This document shows, one piece after another, positions 24,565 through 32,593 of a stretch of DNA of 55,052 nucleotides (position 1 is the stretch's first letter; every line of letters starts with the position of its first letter). The notes beneath the pieces are model-generated. The model was not told the origin of the DNA. It made no database searches and worked only from the letters and a program-made list of their open reading frames with translations. This DNA is from Scatosoma sp045613545 (GTDB lineage Bacteria; Bacillota; Clostridia; Christensenellales; Borkfalkiaceae), in contig JAZLBD010000015.1 in the NCBI GenBank assembly GCA_045613545.1, forward strand, positions 1-55,052, written 5' to 3'. A program made the position numbers and the translations under genes.

Positions 24565-24593
24565 ATTATACCTTTCTTTTTCTAAAAAGTCAA
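24565..24593 (-). promoter_or_regulatory. mgtE-ZIP promoter
   Basis: -35 TTGACT (24588-24593), 17 bp, -10 TATAAT (24565-24570). Leader to the mgtE start is about 150 bases. Confidence 0.85.
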
Positions 24594-24622
24594 TTCTTTT
24601 TTATATAGTATATGGCGACTTC

Positions 24623-24646
24623 TCAAAAAACCGTTCAACGGTTCGT
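24623..24646 (-). terminator. Terminator overlapping the end of malQ
   Basis: AACCG/CGGTT hairpin followed by TTTTTT on the minus strand; the malQ stop codon lies inside it. Confidence 0.7.
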
Positions 24647-26134
24647 CCGCTCGATAAGCGCCTTAAAAAACGCGAACGCCTCCTTGGAAAAATCTTCTTT
24701 TACGTAGCGATACGTCCAGTTGTTTCCGTCTGTTTTAGAAGGGAAATTCAACCGCGCCTCACTCCCTTTCAAAAGCAAATCGTGCAAGGGAACGATCGCC
24801 ATATTCGCGCGAGAGGCAAGCAAAAGTTTCACAACCGTCAAGCACTCGTTTTCCGCCGTCCCATATAACCCGTTCACGCCGAGTTTTCGGCACTCTTTTT
24901 GCATTTCGGCTCGTACACGCCCCCGTTCTTGCTCGGACATACCCTGCAAAAATCCGCAGAGAGGCTCGTTGTCGTGCGTACCGGTGTACACGCAAAGATT
25001 TTGCGTATAATTCGAGGGTTTATGCTCGTTCGTTTCCCGTCCGTCGAACCCAAAACACGCCACTTTCATACCGGGAAAGCCCGTCTTTCGCATCAACTCG
25101 CGTACTCTCTCGTCGATGAGACCCAAATCTTCGGCGACGATCGAAGAAAAGCCTTGCAAAAACGCGTCTTTAGGTCCCTCCAACCACTCGCCCTCTTTCG
25201 CCGATTTTCCAAGCGGAATCGCGTAAAACCGATCGAATCCGCGGAAATGGTCGATCCGCACCCAGTCGCAAAGCGCAAGCGCACGATCGATGCGATTTTT
25301 CCACCAAGCGTAGCCATCCTTTGCCATATACTCATAGTCGTATAAGGGATTCCCCCAAAGCTGACCGTCCTGCGAAAAAGCGTCGGGCGGAACGCCCGCC
25401 ACGGGAGAAAACACGTCGCCGTCACGGAGGAACATTTCGGGCGTTTTCCAACATTCTACGCTATCCTCGGAAAGGTAGATGGGCATATCCCCCATTATTT
25501 CCACACCGCGCTCGTTCGCGTAGCTTTTGAGCGCAAACCATTGCTTTAAGAAAATATACTGCGTGAACTGCCAAAAGGCAATCAATTCTTTCCCCGTTTC
25601 TTGAAAAGAGGCAACCTCTTCACTTGCAGGGTTTTGGTAGGGCTTATCCCACTTATTCCAAGGCAAAAACCTGTGCTTTTCCTTGAGCGCCATAAACAGC
25701 GCGAAATCAAAATACCGCCCGTCTTTTACAAACGCTTTCCAATCCTCGCTCGTTTTATCAAACCGCGCAAACGCACGCCTTAAAACGACAAATCTGTTTT
25801 CGAACAATTTTCCATAGTCTACCCGTCTCGGATCAGAGCCGAAATCGAGATGGGCGTAGTCGTCCAAGCGTAAAAGCCCCTCTTGTTCGAGAAGGGGTAG
25901 GTCGATCCAGTACGGATTGAGCGCGTCGGACGCGCAAGCTTGATAGGGACTATCCCCGTACCCCGTCGGTTGCAAGGGCAAGACCTGCCAAATTCTCACG
26001 CCCGTGCTTTGGAGCAAATCGACGAAGCGATACGCCTCTTCGCCCAAAGTCCCAACCCCGTAAGGCGAGGGCAACGCCGTGACGGGGAGCAAAACCCCCG
26101 ACACCCGTTTCGATTGCGTTCTTCTTTCGTCCAT
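24635..26134 (-). CDS. malQ: 4-alpha-glucanotransferase (amylomaltase)
   Basis: A GH77 enzyme of 499 residues that transfers maltosyl units between alpha-1,4-glucans. Visible: SPYGVGTLGEEAYRFVDLL, the WQVLPLQPTGYGDSPYQ substrate loop, WVRIDHFRGFDRF with the nucleophile Asp, IVAEDLGLID with the acid/base Glu, and GTHDNEPLCG with the third carboxylate. I chose the ATG at 26134 (AAGGCG upstream); upstream in-frame ATGs lie in or before the promoter. It stands alone, without other starch genes. Confidence 0.96.
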   Translation of the reverse strand: MDERRTQSKRVSGVLLPVTALPSPYGVGTLGEEAYRFVDLLQSTGVRIWQVLPLQPTGYGDSPYQACASDALNPYWIDLPLLEQEGLLRLDDYAHLDFGSDPRRVDYGKLFENRFVVLRRAFARFDKTSEDWKAFVKDGRYFDFALFMALKEKHRFLPWNKWDKPYQNPASEEVASFQETGKELIAFWQFTQYIFLKQWFALKSYANERGVEIMGDMPIYLSEDSVECWKTPEMFLRDGDVFSPVAGVPPDAFSQDGQLWGNPLYDYEYMAKDGYAWWKNRIDRALALCDWVRIDHFRGFDRFYAIPLGKSAKEGEWLEGPKDAFLQGFSSIVAEDLGLIDERVRELMRKTGFPGMKVACFGFDGRETNEHKPSNYTQNLCVYTGTHDNEPLCGFLQGMSEQERGRVRAEMQKECRKLGVNGLYGTAENECLTVVKLLLASRANMAIVPLHDLLLKGSEARLNFPSKTDGNNWTYRYVKEDFSKEAFAFFKALIERTNR

Positions 26135-26178
26135 TTGCTTTTCGTCGCCTTCTTTTTTTGATATATACATACAATCAT

Positions 26179-26207
26179 ACTGTACCACTTTTCCAAGAAA
26201 AATGCAA
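26179..26207 (-). promoter_or_regulatory. malQ promoter
   Basis: -35 TTGCAT (26202-26207), 17 bp, -10 TACAGT (26179-26184). Confidence 0.5.
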
Positions 26208-26234
26208 GCTTTTCGCGAAAAATTTTTTACGCCG

Positions 26235-26335
26235 AAAAAAGATAACCCCCACAGCCGAAACCGTGGGGATTACCTATATGATAAGGGGGAAAATGATGAG
26301 CTATTTTAGGTCGGTGGCTCTCTTGCCTACCAACG
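26235..26335 (-). ncRNA. Candidate ~100-nt small RNA
   Basis: A compact non-coding unit on the minus strand. The promoter lies at 26342-26370. At the predicted 5' end is a 9-bp hairpin GTTGGT(A)GGC/GCCACCGAC (26310-26334) with loop AAGAGA. A roughly 40-base pyrimidine-rich linker follows, then a terminator hairpin AATCCCCAC/GTGGGGGTT (26244-26271) and a T6 tract (26235-26240). It holds no ORF and lies between malQ and an unknown gene. It lacks SRP RNA, 6S and tmRNA hallmarks that I can recognise. It could alternatively be an attenuated leader of malQ, but malQ has its own promoter downstream. Confidence 0.5.
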
Positions 26336-26341
26336 ATATTT

Positions 26342-26370
26342 ATTATATACCCTTTGTCGAAAAAAGTAAA
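26342..26370 (-). promoter_or_regulatory. Promoter of the candidate small RNA
   Basis: -35 TTTACT (26365-26370), 17 bp, -10 TATAAT (26342-26347). There is no ORF start within 200 bases downstream. Confidence 0.7.
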
Positions 26371-26467
26371 ACAAATTTTTTCATTTTTTCATTTTTTGTT
26401 TTTTTGTAGGGTATTGTTCAAAAAGTGTTATTTTTTCACAAATTATCACTATTAAATGGTTAATTTG

Positions 26468-26854
26468 TTAATTGTTTACAATTTTAAGGGCTTTTGCAAG
26501 TCCGAACCCGCCCGTAAGCCACTCTTGTTGCAAAAGAACAGACGCAAGCTCGAAGCGATCGGCGACGGTAGGCTTTTTGAAAAAATGTTTTCTCTTAAAC
26601 GCGCGAATTTGCTTTTTATACTTGACGGCAAACGTAGGGAAGATATATTCTCCGCCGGAAAACACGACGATCGTACCCGTACCGCCACCACTCACCGCGC
26701 GAAAGTCGATAAAATCTCTCCCCCTGCGAAATCTGTAAATATACACGCAAGAAGAATCCGATCCCTTGTCGTACGTATATTCGTATGAGAACCCGTCTTG
26801 GATCAAAAAAGCGAATTTTTCTTCGAGTAAATCTTGAAAAGGCTTTTTTTTCAT
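26468..26854 (-). CDS. Hypothetical protein beside a DnaA-box cluster
   Basis: A 128-residue soluble protein, basic, beginning MKKKPFQDLLEEKF. The start is ATG at 26854, preceded by CGGAG at about 9 bases; an upstream frame to 26920 is less likely. A beta-rich middle (YIYRFRRGRDFIDFRAVSGG) and a helical C-terminus (FELASVLLQQEWLTGG) are the only visible features. I recognise no family. It sits directly next to the DnaA-box cluster at 26890-27286. Confidence 0.65.
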   Translation of the reverse strand: MKKKPFQDLLEEKFAFLIQDGFSYEYTYDKGSDSSCVYIYRFRRGRDFIDFRAVSGGGTGTIVVFSGGEYIFPTFAVKYKKQIRAFKRKHFFKKPTVADRFELASVLLQQEWLTGGFGLAKALKIVNN

Positions 26855-26889
26855 ACTTTTTTCTCCGTTTTTCACAATCTTTTGTTTTT

Positions 26890-27286
26890 TGTGGACAACT
26901 TTTTGTAATTTTCTAACCATTTTACCGATTTATGGGCATTTTGTACGATTTTCATACAAAAATGGCGTAAGTTATCCACATTTCCCCCGTTATACATCCC
27001 CAAAACCGCTCTTTCCCTCTTGATTTTCCTAAGGTTTCGTGGAGTTTTTGGGGATTGAGAAGGGGATTTTATACACACTTTGCATAAAAATCATCCGATT
27101 TTTTGCCTTTTTGCAAAAGTTATCCACATTTATCGCGTTTATCCACAGTAAAAATGCAGTTTTTTGCCCAAACACTTGTTCGTGACCGAAAAATTGTCCA
27201 CAGTCGTCAAGGAACGTAGCCGAAAACGACCAAAAGTTCGCCTTTTTTTGGTGTTTTTGCGAAAAGTTGCCAAAAAGTTGTCCACA
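26890..27286. other. Cluster of seven DnaA-box-like sites
   Basis: Perfect TTATCCACA at 26972-26980, 27120-27128 and 27139-27147; TTGTCCACA at 27194-27202 and 27278-27286, and inverted at 26890-26898; TTATACACA at 27069-27077. Six of seven point the same way. The 410-base gap between cvpA and the hypothetical gene has no other content. Such density is typical of replication origins or DnaA-titrating loci. I see no strongly AT-rich unwinding stretch here. Confidence 0.75.
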
Positions 27287-27329
27287 TTTTGTATAATCCG
27301 TAAAAAGCGATTGTGGGTTTCTTTTTTGG

Positions 27330-28067
27330 TTAATTGGCGATGAGTTTCAAAATGGGGTTTTCGTGGAAAAGGAATCTTACGAAATACGTTTCGTCCATAA
27401 ACAAAACGAGTTTTTCGGAGGGGAAAAGGGAAAGTACGGCAAATACGGCGCAAGCGATAAACAACCCTTTCAAAAAGCCGATCACGACGCCTAAGAGCAC
27501 GTTCGTCGCTCCGACCGCAGGAACTTTCTCCGCGATCTTATGTAAGACCCCCGAAAGCAACCGCATCGCAAGTTTTACCGCCAAGAACACGACGATCCAA
27601 CTCAAAAAACGGCAAATGTATCCGGAGGCAACCTCCCCCGCTTTCCTTGCAAGCGTCGTGCCTTGCGGAACGTCGGGGTCGGCGATCGCTTCCGCTATCC
27701 CGTCCACTAAGAAACCCGGCAAGGTCGCGTTTTTAAGAGCCTCTTCTATGCCCGCCGTCGAAATATCCAAATCAAAGCCTTTCAGCCTTGCAAACACTTT
27801 TTCAAGCCCGCCCGCGATTCCGCTTTGCAAACCAAACCAGTCCTCCAAAACGTCCGCCATCGACGAGGCGAACACGAACGCAAAAACCACAGCAAGAATC
27901 GTGGAAAGAAGCCCGATAATCGATCGAATCGCTCCCTTTCTCGCGCCGATGAGCGAAAAAATAAACAGCACCACGAAAAAAGCGACGTCGAGCAAGATCG
28001 CCGTTTGAAGCGTTTGCAAATTTTCCTTTGCTATCGTTAAAACGTTGTTCCCCGTGAAACAATTCAT
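27330..28067 (-). CDS. CvpA-family membrane protein
   Basis: A 245-residue membrane protein with the CvpA pattern: a first helix followed by RKGAIRSIIGLLSTILAVVFAFVFA (charged turn then a long hydrophobic helix, about residues 40-68), a mid-protein extracytoplasmic loop, and two further helices with AVGATNVLLGVVIGFLKGL. In other bacteria CvpA affects colicin V export and envelope integrity; its biochemical role is unsettled. AGAGGG lies before the ATG and the promoter is at 28096-28124. Confidence 0.82.
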   Translation of the reverse strand: MNCFTGNNVLTIAKENLQTLQTAILLDVAFFVVLFIFSLIGARKGAIRSIIGLLSTILAVVFAFVFASSMADVLEDWFGLQSGIAGGLEKVFARLKGFDLDISTAGIEEALKNATLPGFLVDGIAEAIADPDVPQGTTLARKAGEVASGYICRFLSWIVVFLAVKLAMRLLSGVLHKIAEKVPAVGATNVLLGVVIGFLKGLFIACAVFAVLSLFPSEKLVLFMDETYFVRFLFHENPILKLIAN

Positions 28068-28095
28068 ATCTTTCCCTCTTAGTAGTTATGCTTGC

Positions 28096-28124
28096 ATTAT
28101 ACTCTTCTTTTGCCGATTTGTCAA
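28096..28124 (-). promoter_or_regulatory. cvpA promoter
   Basis: -35 TTGACA (28119-28124), 17 bp, -10 TATAAT (28096-28101); full consensus. Confidence 0.85.
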
Positions 28125-28204
28125 GTTTTTATACGAACGAAAAAGGGGTATAAAAAAAGCAAAAAAAGGCAATCATTGGTTTCATATTGTATCGAGGTGT
28201 TTTT

Positions 28205-28750
28205 ATGGAACAGACCTTTCATTTATATAACGGGTACGCGCGCGACGGAATCGCGCTTTGCTTAAACGATTTTTTAGAAGGGGAAAGAGCGGTGGTCGTT
28301 TGTATCGGTAGTGACCTTGCCATCGGCGACAGTTTAGGTCCGATCGTCGGAAGTATGCTGGAACATAAAACGCAAGGGCTCGGTTGTTTCGTGTACGGCA
28401 CTCTCCCCTCGCCGATCACGGCGAAAGAAATAGGGCAAGTTCGGCAATTTTTACGATTTACTCACCCTGGCAAAAAGGTGATCGCAATCGACGCCGCGGT
28501 AGGAAGAGCTGGGGACGTCGGACTTATAAAAACCGCCCCCACCCCTCTTTCTCCGGGGGCGGGAGCGAATAAGAAACTTGGAAAAATCGGCGACGTTTCA
28601 ATTATGGGGATCGTCGCGGAAAAATCGGTGGGGAATTTCGCGCTATTCAACCAAACGCGCGTACACCTCGTCTACACGATGGCGGAGATTATATCCGACG
28701 CCGTTTCGGCGTTTTTATGGCAAGCGGTGGGGCGTAAACAAAGCGTTTAA
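28205..28750 (+). CDS. yyaC: Spore protein YyaC (DUF1256), putative peptidase
   Basis: A 181-residue protein of the YyaC family, sporulation-linked and related to the GPR-type peptidase fold. Visible: VVCIGSDLAIGDSLGPIVGSML, VYGTLPSPITAKEI, VIAIDAAVGRAGDVG and the SPGAGANKKLGKIGD stretch. GAGGTG lies six bases before the ATG at 28205. No clear sigma-A promoter was found, which fits sporulation control but does not prove it. In B. subtilis yyaC lies close to the replication origin, as here. Its last four bases overlap the convergent queT stop codon. Confidence 0.9.
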   Translation: MEQTFHLYNGYARDGIALCLNDFLEGERAVVVCIGSDLAIGDSLGPIVGSMLEHKTQGLGCFVYGTLPSPITAKEIGQVRQFLRFTHPGKKVIAIDAAVGRAGDVGLIKTAPTPLSPGAGANKKLGKIGDVSIMGIVAEKSVGNFALFNQTRVHLVYTMAEIISDAVSAFLWQAVGRKQSV

Positions 28751-29253
28751 CGAAGCAACCGTTTGATGGACGCGTACAGTCCACCACCGAGTCCGTACAC
28801 CCAAACAGCCTCGGTTGCTAAAACGGAAGCGACGAACGTAAAGTACGCCGTCCAAACTCCGCCCGTAAAATCTCCGCACAAAAATACGATGATAAACGGA
28901 ACGCCAAACCCGTTGAAAAGAACGGGAAAAAGTCCGCCGACGAGAAAACCTTTCCGGTCCTTCCACTTCCGCCCAACCCAAAGGGTGATAAGGGAAGAAA
29001 CCAACGTAAGAGAAGACCCAACAATCACGTCGTATAGAAAAAACGGCGACCCAGTGTTCGCGATGACGCATCCTACTGTGAGTCCCACCACCGCTTCTGG
29101 AAAGAAGAGGGGCAAAACGCAAAGCGCTTCTGCTGGGCGGATTTGTAAGAATCCTTGATAGGAAAGCGAGCCGAATACGAGAGAAAGGGAGGCGTATAAC
29201 GCCGCGATGATCGCCGCTAGACAAATTCGTTTTGCCGACATATAATGTTTCAC
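28747..29253 (-). CDS. queT: QueT-family transporter
   Basis: A 168-residue integral membrane protein with five or six hydrophobic segments. It matches QueT (DUF988): GFLQIRPAEALCVLPLFFPEAVVGLTVG and DVIVGSSLTLVSSLI. QueT is thought to be an ECF S-component for a queuosine precursor. The start is GTG at 29253 (GAGGT eight bases upstream); the ATG four codons later has no site of its own. I see no preQ1 riboswitch in the 60 bases upstream. Its stop codon shares bases with that of yyaC. Confidence 0.85.
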   Translation of the reverse strand: MKHYMSAKRICLAAIIAALYASLSLVFGSLSYQGFLQIRPAEALCVLPLFFPEAVVGLTVGCVIANTGSPFFLYDVIVGSSLTLVSSLITLWVGRKWKDRKGFLVGGLFPVLFNGFGVPFIIVFLCGDFTGGVWTAYFTFVASVLATEAVWVYGLGGGLYASIKRLLR

Positions 29254-29283
29254 TTATTTTTACCTCGGTTTTTTTATTTTTTT

Positions 29284-29318
29284 TTGGGAAGTGTTTTCCG
29301 AAAACCTTCCCTTTTTTA
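29284..29318. terminator. Hairpin between queT and the upstream gene
   Basis: Stem GGGAAG-GTTTTC/GAAAAC-CTTCCC flanked by T9 on the left and T6 on the right. Its poly-T favours termination on the plus strand; on the minus strand it may be only a structure between the two genes. Confidence 0.5.
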
Positions 29319-30302
29319 TGCTATTATCAAATACCGTTCGATTAAATAATTGACGAACGCCAAGCTCTCAAACGAGCCGTAATCGTATTTTTCTTCCGCA
29401 GGGGAGAGGAGCACGACGCACATATCTTTAGCCGTCGCAACTGCCATTGGTTCTCCGTTTTCCCCTTCCATAAACTCGTACGTTTTGACGAAATCGGTGA
29501 GGGTGTTGGAGTTTCGGTCGTCCTTGTTCAAGTTAATTGCAAAATTACCGCTCACTTTTTTCCGCGAGCCGTCCTTAAAATCTTTCCAAACGGTCACCTC
29601 TTCCACTGCGACGATCCCGCTTTCCCAATAACCGTTAAAATCGACGTACGCCTTTCGGAGCAGGGCGATACGTTCCTTTTCTTGTTCAAGTCCTTTTTTG
29701 ATTTGTTTTTCTTTTTTGAACCGCTTGTCGCGCAGTTTTTTAATGCGAACGCGGAATTGCGCTTCCACTTCCGCCTCGTTCATTACGCCCCCGTCAAAAT
29801 CAACGTAAAAAGGGGAGAGGTAGCGTTGCATTTTAGAAAGGAACGCGTCCACCGTGATCGTCGCGTAGGAATATTTTGAAACGAGCGTCTCAAGATGGGT
29901 GGGAATATAGGCGTTGCCATCGCCGTCCTTATACTCCTCTCCCATTTGGAAGGTGTTTTTCGGAACGAGCACCGCGTCTCCCGTCCCCGTTTGTACGCGG
30001 GGCAACATAAGAGCGTCCTTTTCAAGGTCGGACACGCTCATAAGGGTGGGAACGGTCTCTAAAATATCGTACGAGAAAACTTTGCGCTTTTTGGTATCGG
30101 AAGCGAGCGATTCATAGTCCTCGCCCGCGAACGTACCCGTATAATGAAAGATCGTAAACTCTTGCGCGGGCGTAATTTTCGTTCCCAGCGCCGAAAAGAG
30201 AAAATTCCATACAAAAATCAACGCTACGGCGAACAAAACGATCTTGAACCAGTCGTATGAAAACAGATGCGCGAGCCGTTTTTTGGTGATTTTTGCGTCC
30301 AT
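29316..30302 (-). CDS. Single-pass membrane protein, unknown function
   Basis: A 328-residue protein. A short basic N-terminus is followed by one transmembrane helix (about 18-39, WFKIVLFAVALIFVWNFLF) and a large hydrophilic domain, presumably outside the cell, with a charged coiled-coil-like stretch (about 185-215, many Lys/Arg/Glu). AAAGGAGG before the ATG is ideal. The C-terminus again contains hydrophobic strands. I recognise no family; the lone N-terminal anchor suggests a surface or envelope-assembly role. It lies between lysS and queT on the same strand. Confidence 0.75.
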   Translation of the reverse strand: MDAKITKKRLAHLFSYDWFKIVLFAVALIFVWNFLFSALGTKITPAQEFTIFHYTGTFAGEDYESLASDTKKRKVFSYDILETVPTLMSVSDLEKDALMLPRVQTGTGDAVLVPKNTFQMGEEYKDGDGNAYIPTHLETLVSKYSYATITVDAFLSKMQRYLSPFYVDFDGGVMNEAEVEAQFRVRIKKLRDKRFKKEKQIKKGLEQEKERIALLRKAYVDFNGYWESGIVAVEEVTVWKDFKDGSRKKVSGNFAINLNKDDRNSNTLTDFVKTYEFMEGENGEPMAVATAKDMCVVLLSPAEEKYDYGSFESLAFVNYLIERYLIIA

Positions 30303-30408
30303 ATTTTCCTCCTTTCTCCGTTTGTTTTCGTATCTTTAGCACAATCCACCGCGAAGCTTTGGCTACGAGGTGGATGTTTCGTTCGTTGCATACATGGTAT
30401 GCAGTTTT

Positions 30409-31908
30409 TTATTTTTTCGGTTTCATCGTAGGGAACAAAATAACGTCCCGAATGGTAGAGGAATCGGTGAGAAGCATCACAAACCGATCAAGGCCTAAGC
30501 CAAGCCCGCCCGTGGGGGGAAGCCCATATTCGAGCGCGTTGATGAAATCTTCGTCCACTTGACATTCCTTATTCCCTGCAAGGCGTTTCGCCTCGACTTG
30601 CGCAACCATTCTCTTTTTTTGGTCGATCGGGTCGTTAAGTTCCGAGAACGCGTTGCCGTACTCGTGTCCGCAAATAAAGTATTCAAACCGTTCGGTGAAC
30701 GCGGGGTTCGACGGTTTTCTCTTTGCAAGAGGGGAGTTTTCGACGGGATAATCGTAGATGATCGTCGGTTGCACGAGCTTGTCCTCTACGAACGCGTCGA
30801 ACAGTTCGATCAGCACCCAACCTTTCGTCGTGCGACCTTTTTCAAGTTCTACGCCAAGCGCTTTTGCCACCGCTTGCGCCTCTTCGTCCGAGTTCCAGTC
30901 GTTGTAATCGACGCCTGCGTACTTTTTCACCGCCTCTGCCATCGTCATTCTCGACCAGTCGCCCATATGAATTTCCGTGCCTTGGTAGGAAATATCAAGC
31001 GTTCCGCATACGTTCATCGTGACCGTCTTATACATATCCTCGATGAGGTCCATCATTCCGAAATAATCGGTGTACGCCTCGTACATTTCAATCGAAGTAA
31101 ATTCGGGGTTATGGTAAGCGTCCATACCCTCGTTTCTAAAAATACGACCCACTTCGTACACCTTGTCAAGCCCGCCGACGATAAGACGTTTCAAGAAAAG
31201 CTCCGTCTCGACGCGCATATACATGTCCAAATCGAGCGCGTTGTGGTGGGTTTTGAAAGGGCGAGCGTCCGCGCCGATTTCGAGTGGCAACAAGGTTGGG
31301 GTGTCCACTTCCAAATACCCTCTTTTATCCAAATACGCGCGAATTTCTTTCAAAATTTGCGAGCGTTTACGAAAGGTTTTCTTTACGTCCTCGTTCATAA
31401 TGAGGTCGAGGTGACGCAAGCGGTATTTCATATCGACGTTTTGCAAACCGTTGTATTTTTCCGGCAACGGTAAAAGAGATTTAGAAAGCAAAACGAGCTC
31501 TTGCACGTGCACCGTCACTTCGCCCGTTTGCGTTTTGAACACAAACCCCTTAAACCCTACGATATCGCCGATATCGTAGTCCTTTTTATAAGACGTGTAA
31601 TTCTCTTCGCCGATATCTTGACGGGTGACGTAAACTTGGATAGACCCGCTCTTGTCCGCGATATGCGAAAAGGACGCCTTGCCCATAATACGGCGAGACA
31701 TCATTCTTCCCGCCATATGCACCGTCTTGCCCTCGAAAACCTCGAAGTTTTCCTTGAGGGAAGCGGAGTCGGCGTTTACCTCGTATTTTACTTGTTCATA
31801 GGGGTTTTTCCCTTCGGAAACGAGCTTGGCAAGCTTTTCACGGCGGATTCTCGCCTGCTCGATCAAATTCTCTTCTTCCGCTCCTTGAGCCACGATTTTT
31901 TCGTCCAT
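30409..31908 (-). CDS. lysS: Lysine-tRNA ligase (class II)
   Basis: Charges tRNA-Lys. The 499-residue protein has an N-terminal OB-fold anticodon domain (VHMAGRMMSRRIMGKASFSHI, about 65-90), motif 2 VGRIFRNEGMDAYHNPEFTSIEMYEAY and motif 3 GLGLDRFVML near the C-terminus. It lies 14 bases after greA, and the greA-lysS pair is conserved in Firmicutes. Transcription is probably from the greA promoter at 32525-32553. Confidence 0.97.
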   Translation of the reverse strand: MDEKIVAQGAEEENLIEQARIRREKLAKLVSEGKNPYEQVKYEVNADSASLKENFEVFEGKTVHMAGRMMSRRIMGKASFSHIADKSGSIQVYVTRQDIGEENYTSYKKDYDIGDIVGFKGFVFKTQTGEVTVHVQELVLLSKSLLPLPEKYNGLQNVDMKYRLRHLDLIMNEDVKKTFRKRSQILKEIRAYLDKRGYLEVDTPTLLPLEIGADARPFKTHHNALDLDMYMRVETELFLKRLIVGGLDKVYEVGRIFRNEGMDAYHNPEFTSIEMYEAYTDYFGMMDLIEDMYKTVTMNVCGTLDISYQGTEIHMGDWSRMTMAEAVKKYAGVDYNDWNSDEEAQAVAKALGVELEKGRTTKGWVLIELFDAFVEDKLVQPTIIYDYPVENSPLAKRKPSNPAFTERFEYFICGHEYGNAFSELNDPIDQKKRMVAQVEAKRLAGNKECQVDEDFINALEYGLPPTGGLGLGLDRFVMLLTDSSTIRDVILFPTMKPKK

Positions 31909-31922
31909 AGTACGTTCCTTTT

Positions 31923-32408
31923 TTACGCGTTTGCAAGCGCGATTTTTATAATTTTAAGTTGGTAGGAAGGGTTGTTATTTTCGGGTACGACCGTCACGAC
32001 GTCGCCCACTTTCCTTCCAAGCAACGCTTTGCCGACCGGCGACATATTGGAAATTTTATTCGCCTTTAAGTCGCATTCCGTCGTTCCCGTAATTTCATAT
32101 GTTTCTTCCTCGTCGAATTCGGGATCGAACACCGTCACTTTCGTACCGATATTCACCGCGGATGTGTCCACGACGCTCGACAAAATTTCAGCGTGCTTGA
32201 TTTTGTATTCAAGCTCTAAAATTTCACCCTCGTTCGCCGCTTGTTCGTTGCGCGCCGCGTCGTATTCAGCGTTTTCCGACAAATCTCCGTGACTTCTTGC
32301 CTCCGCAATGCGAGCAACGATCTCGTCGCGTTTTACGGTTTGCAAATATTTCAAATGCTCCACCGCATCGTCGTATCCCTTTTTCGTCATTTTGAACTTA
32401 TCGCCCAT
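31923..32408 (-). CDS. greA: Transcription elongation factor GreA
   Basis: A 161-residue factor that rescues backtracked RNA polymerase. The N-terminal coiled coil carries the acidic tip EARSHGDLSENAEYDAA (DLSENAEY signature, about residues 40-50), followed by the C-terminal FKBP-like domain (SPVGKALLGRKVGDVV). GGAGG lies before the ATG. The 5' untranslated region contains a long stem-loop. First gene of a greA-lysS operon. Confidence 0.97.
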   Translation of the reverse strand: MGDKFKMTKKGYDDAVEHLKYLQTVKRDEIVARIAEARSHGDLSENAEYDAARNEQAANEGEILELEYKIKHAEILSSVVDTSAVNIGTKVTVFDPEFDEEETYEITGTTECDLKANKISNMSPVGKALLGRKVGDVVTVVPENNNPSYQLKIIKIALANA

Positions 32409-32452
32409 CTTTTATCCTCCTTCAGAATAAACCTGATTTTCTTTTTTTTATT

Positions 32453-32511
32453 AACGAACAAAACAACCGTGACTTCCTATTTTTTGAAGCCACGGCAAAT
32501 ATATGTTCGTT
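32453..32511 (-). promoter_or_regulatory. Long stem-loop in the greA leader
   Basis: An outer stem AACGAACA/TGTTCGTT (32453-32460 with 32504-32511) encloses CCGTG.CTTC/GAAG.CACGG (32467-32495, one mismatch). A T-rich stretch follows the inner stem on the minus strand, so it may act as a partial terminator or a stability element. Confidence 0.5.
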
Positions 32512-32524
32512 GTTTCTTGCTTGT

Positions 32525-32553
32525 ATTATATAAACTTTTCCGCGCTTTGTCAA
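32525..32553 (-). promoter_or_regulatory. greA-lysS promoter
   Basis: -35 TTGACA (32548-32553), 17 bp, -10 TATAAT (32525-32530); perfect consensus. Confidence 0.9.
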
Positions 32554-32593
32554 TCAAAAACACCCGTTTTTTTGCAAAAAACCACTCTTTTGC

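Noticed and set aside
24407..24570. M-box riboswitch ahead of mgtE
   Set aside because: The conserved M-box core could not be found on either strand; an ORF with terminator is seen instead.
28183..28191. CATATTGTA as a sigma-K/sigma-E -10 box for yyaC
   Set aside because: It ends three bases before the ribosome binding site, so the transcript would lack the RBS.
29254..29330. preQ1 riboswitch ahead of queT
   Set aside because: No preQ1-I-type core (CUA loop and A-rich tail) is visible; only a simple hairpin is present.
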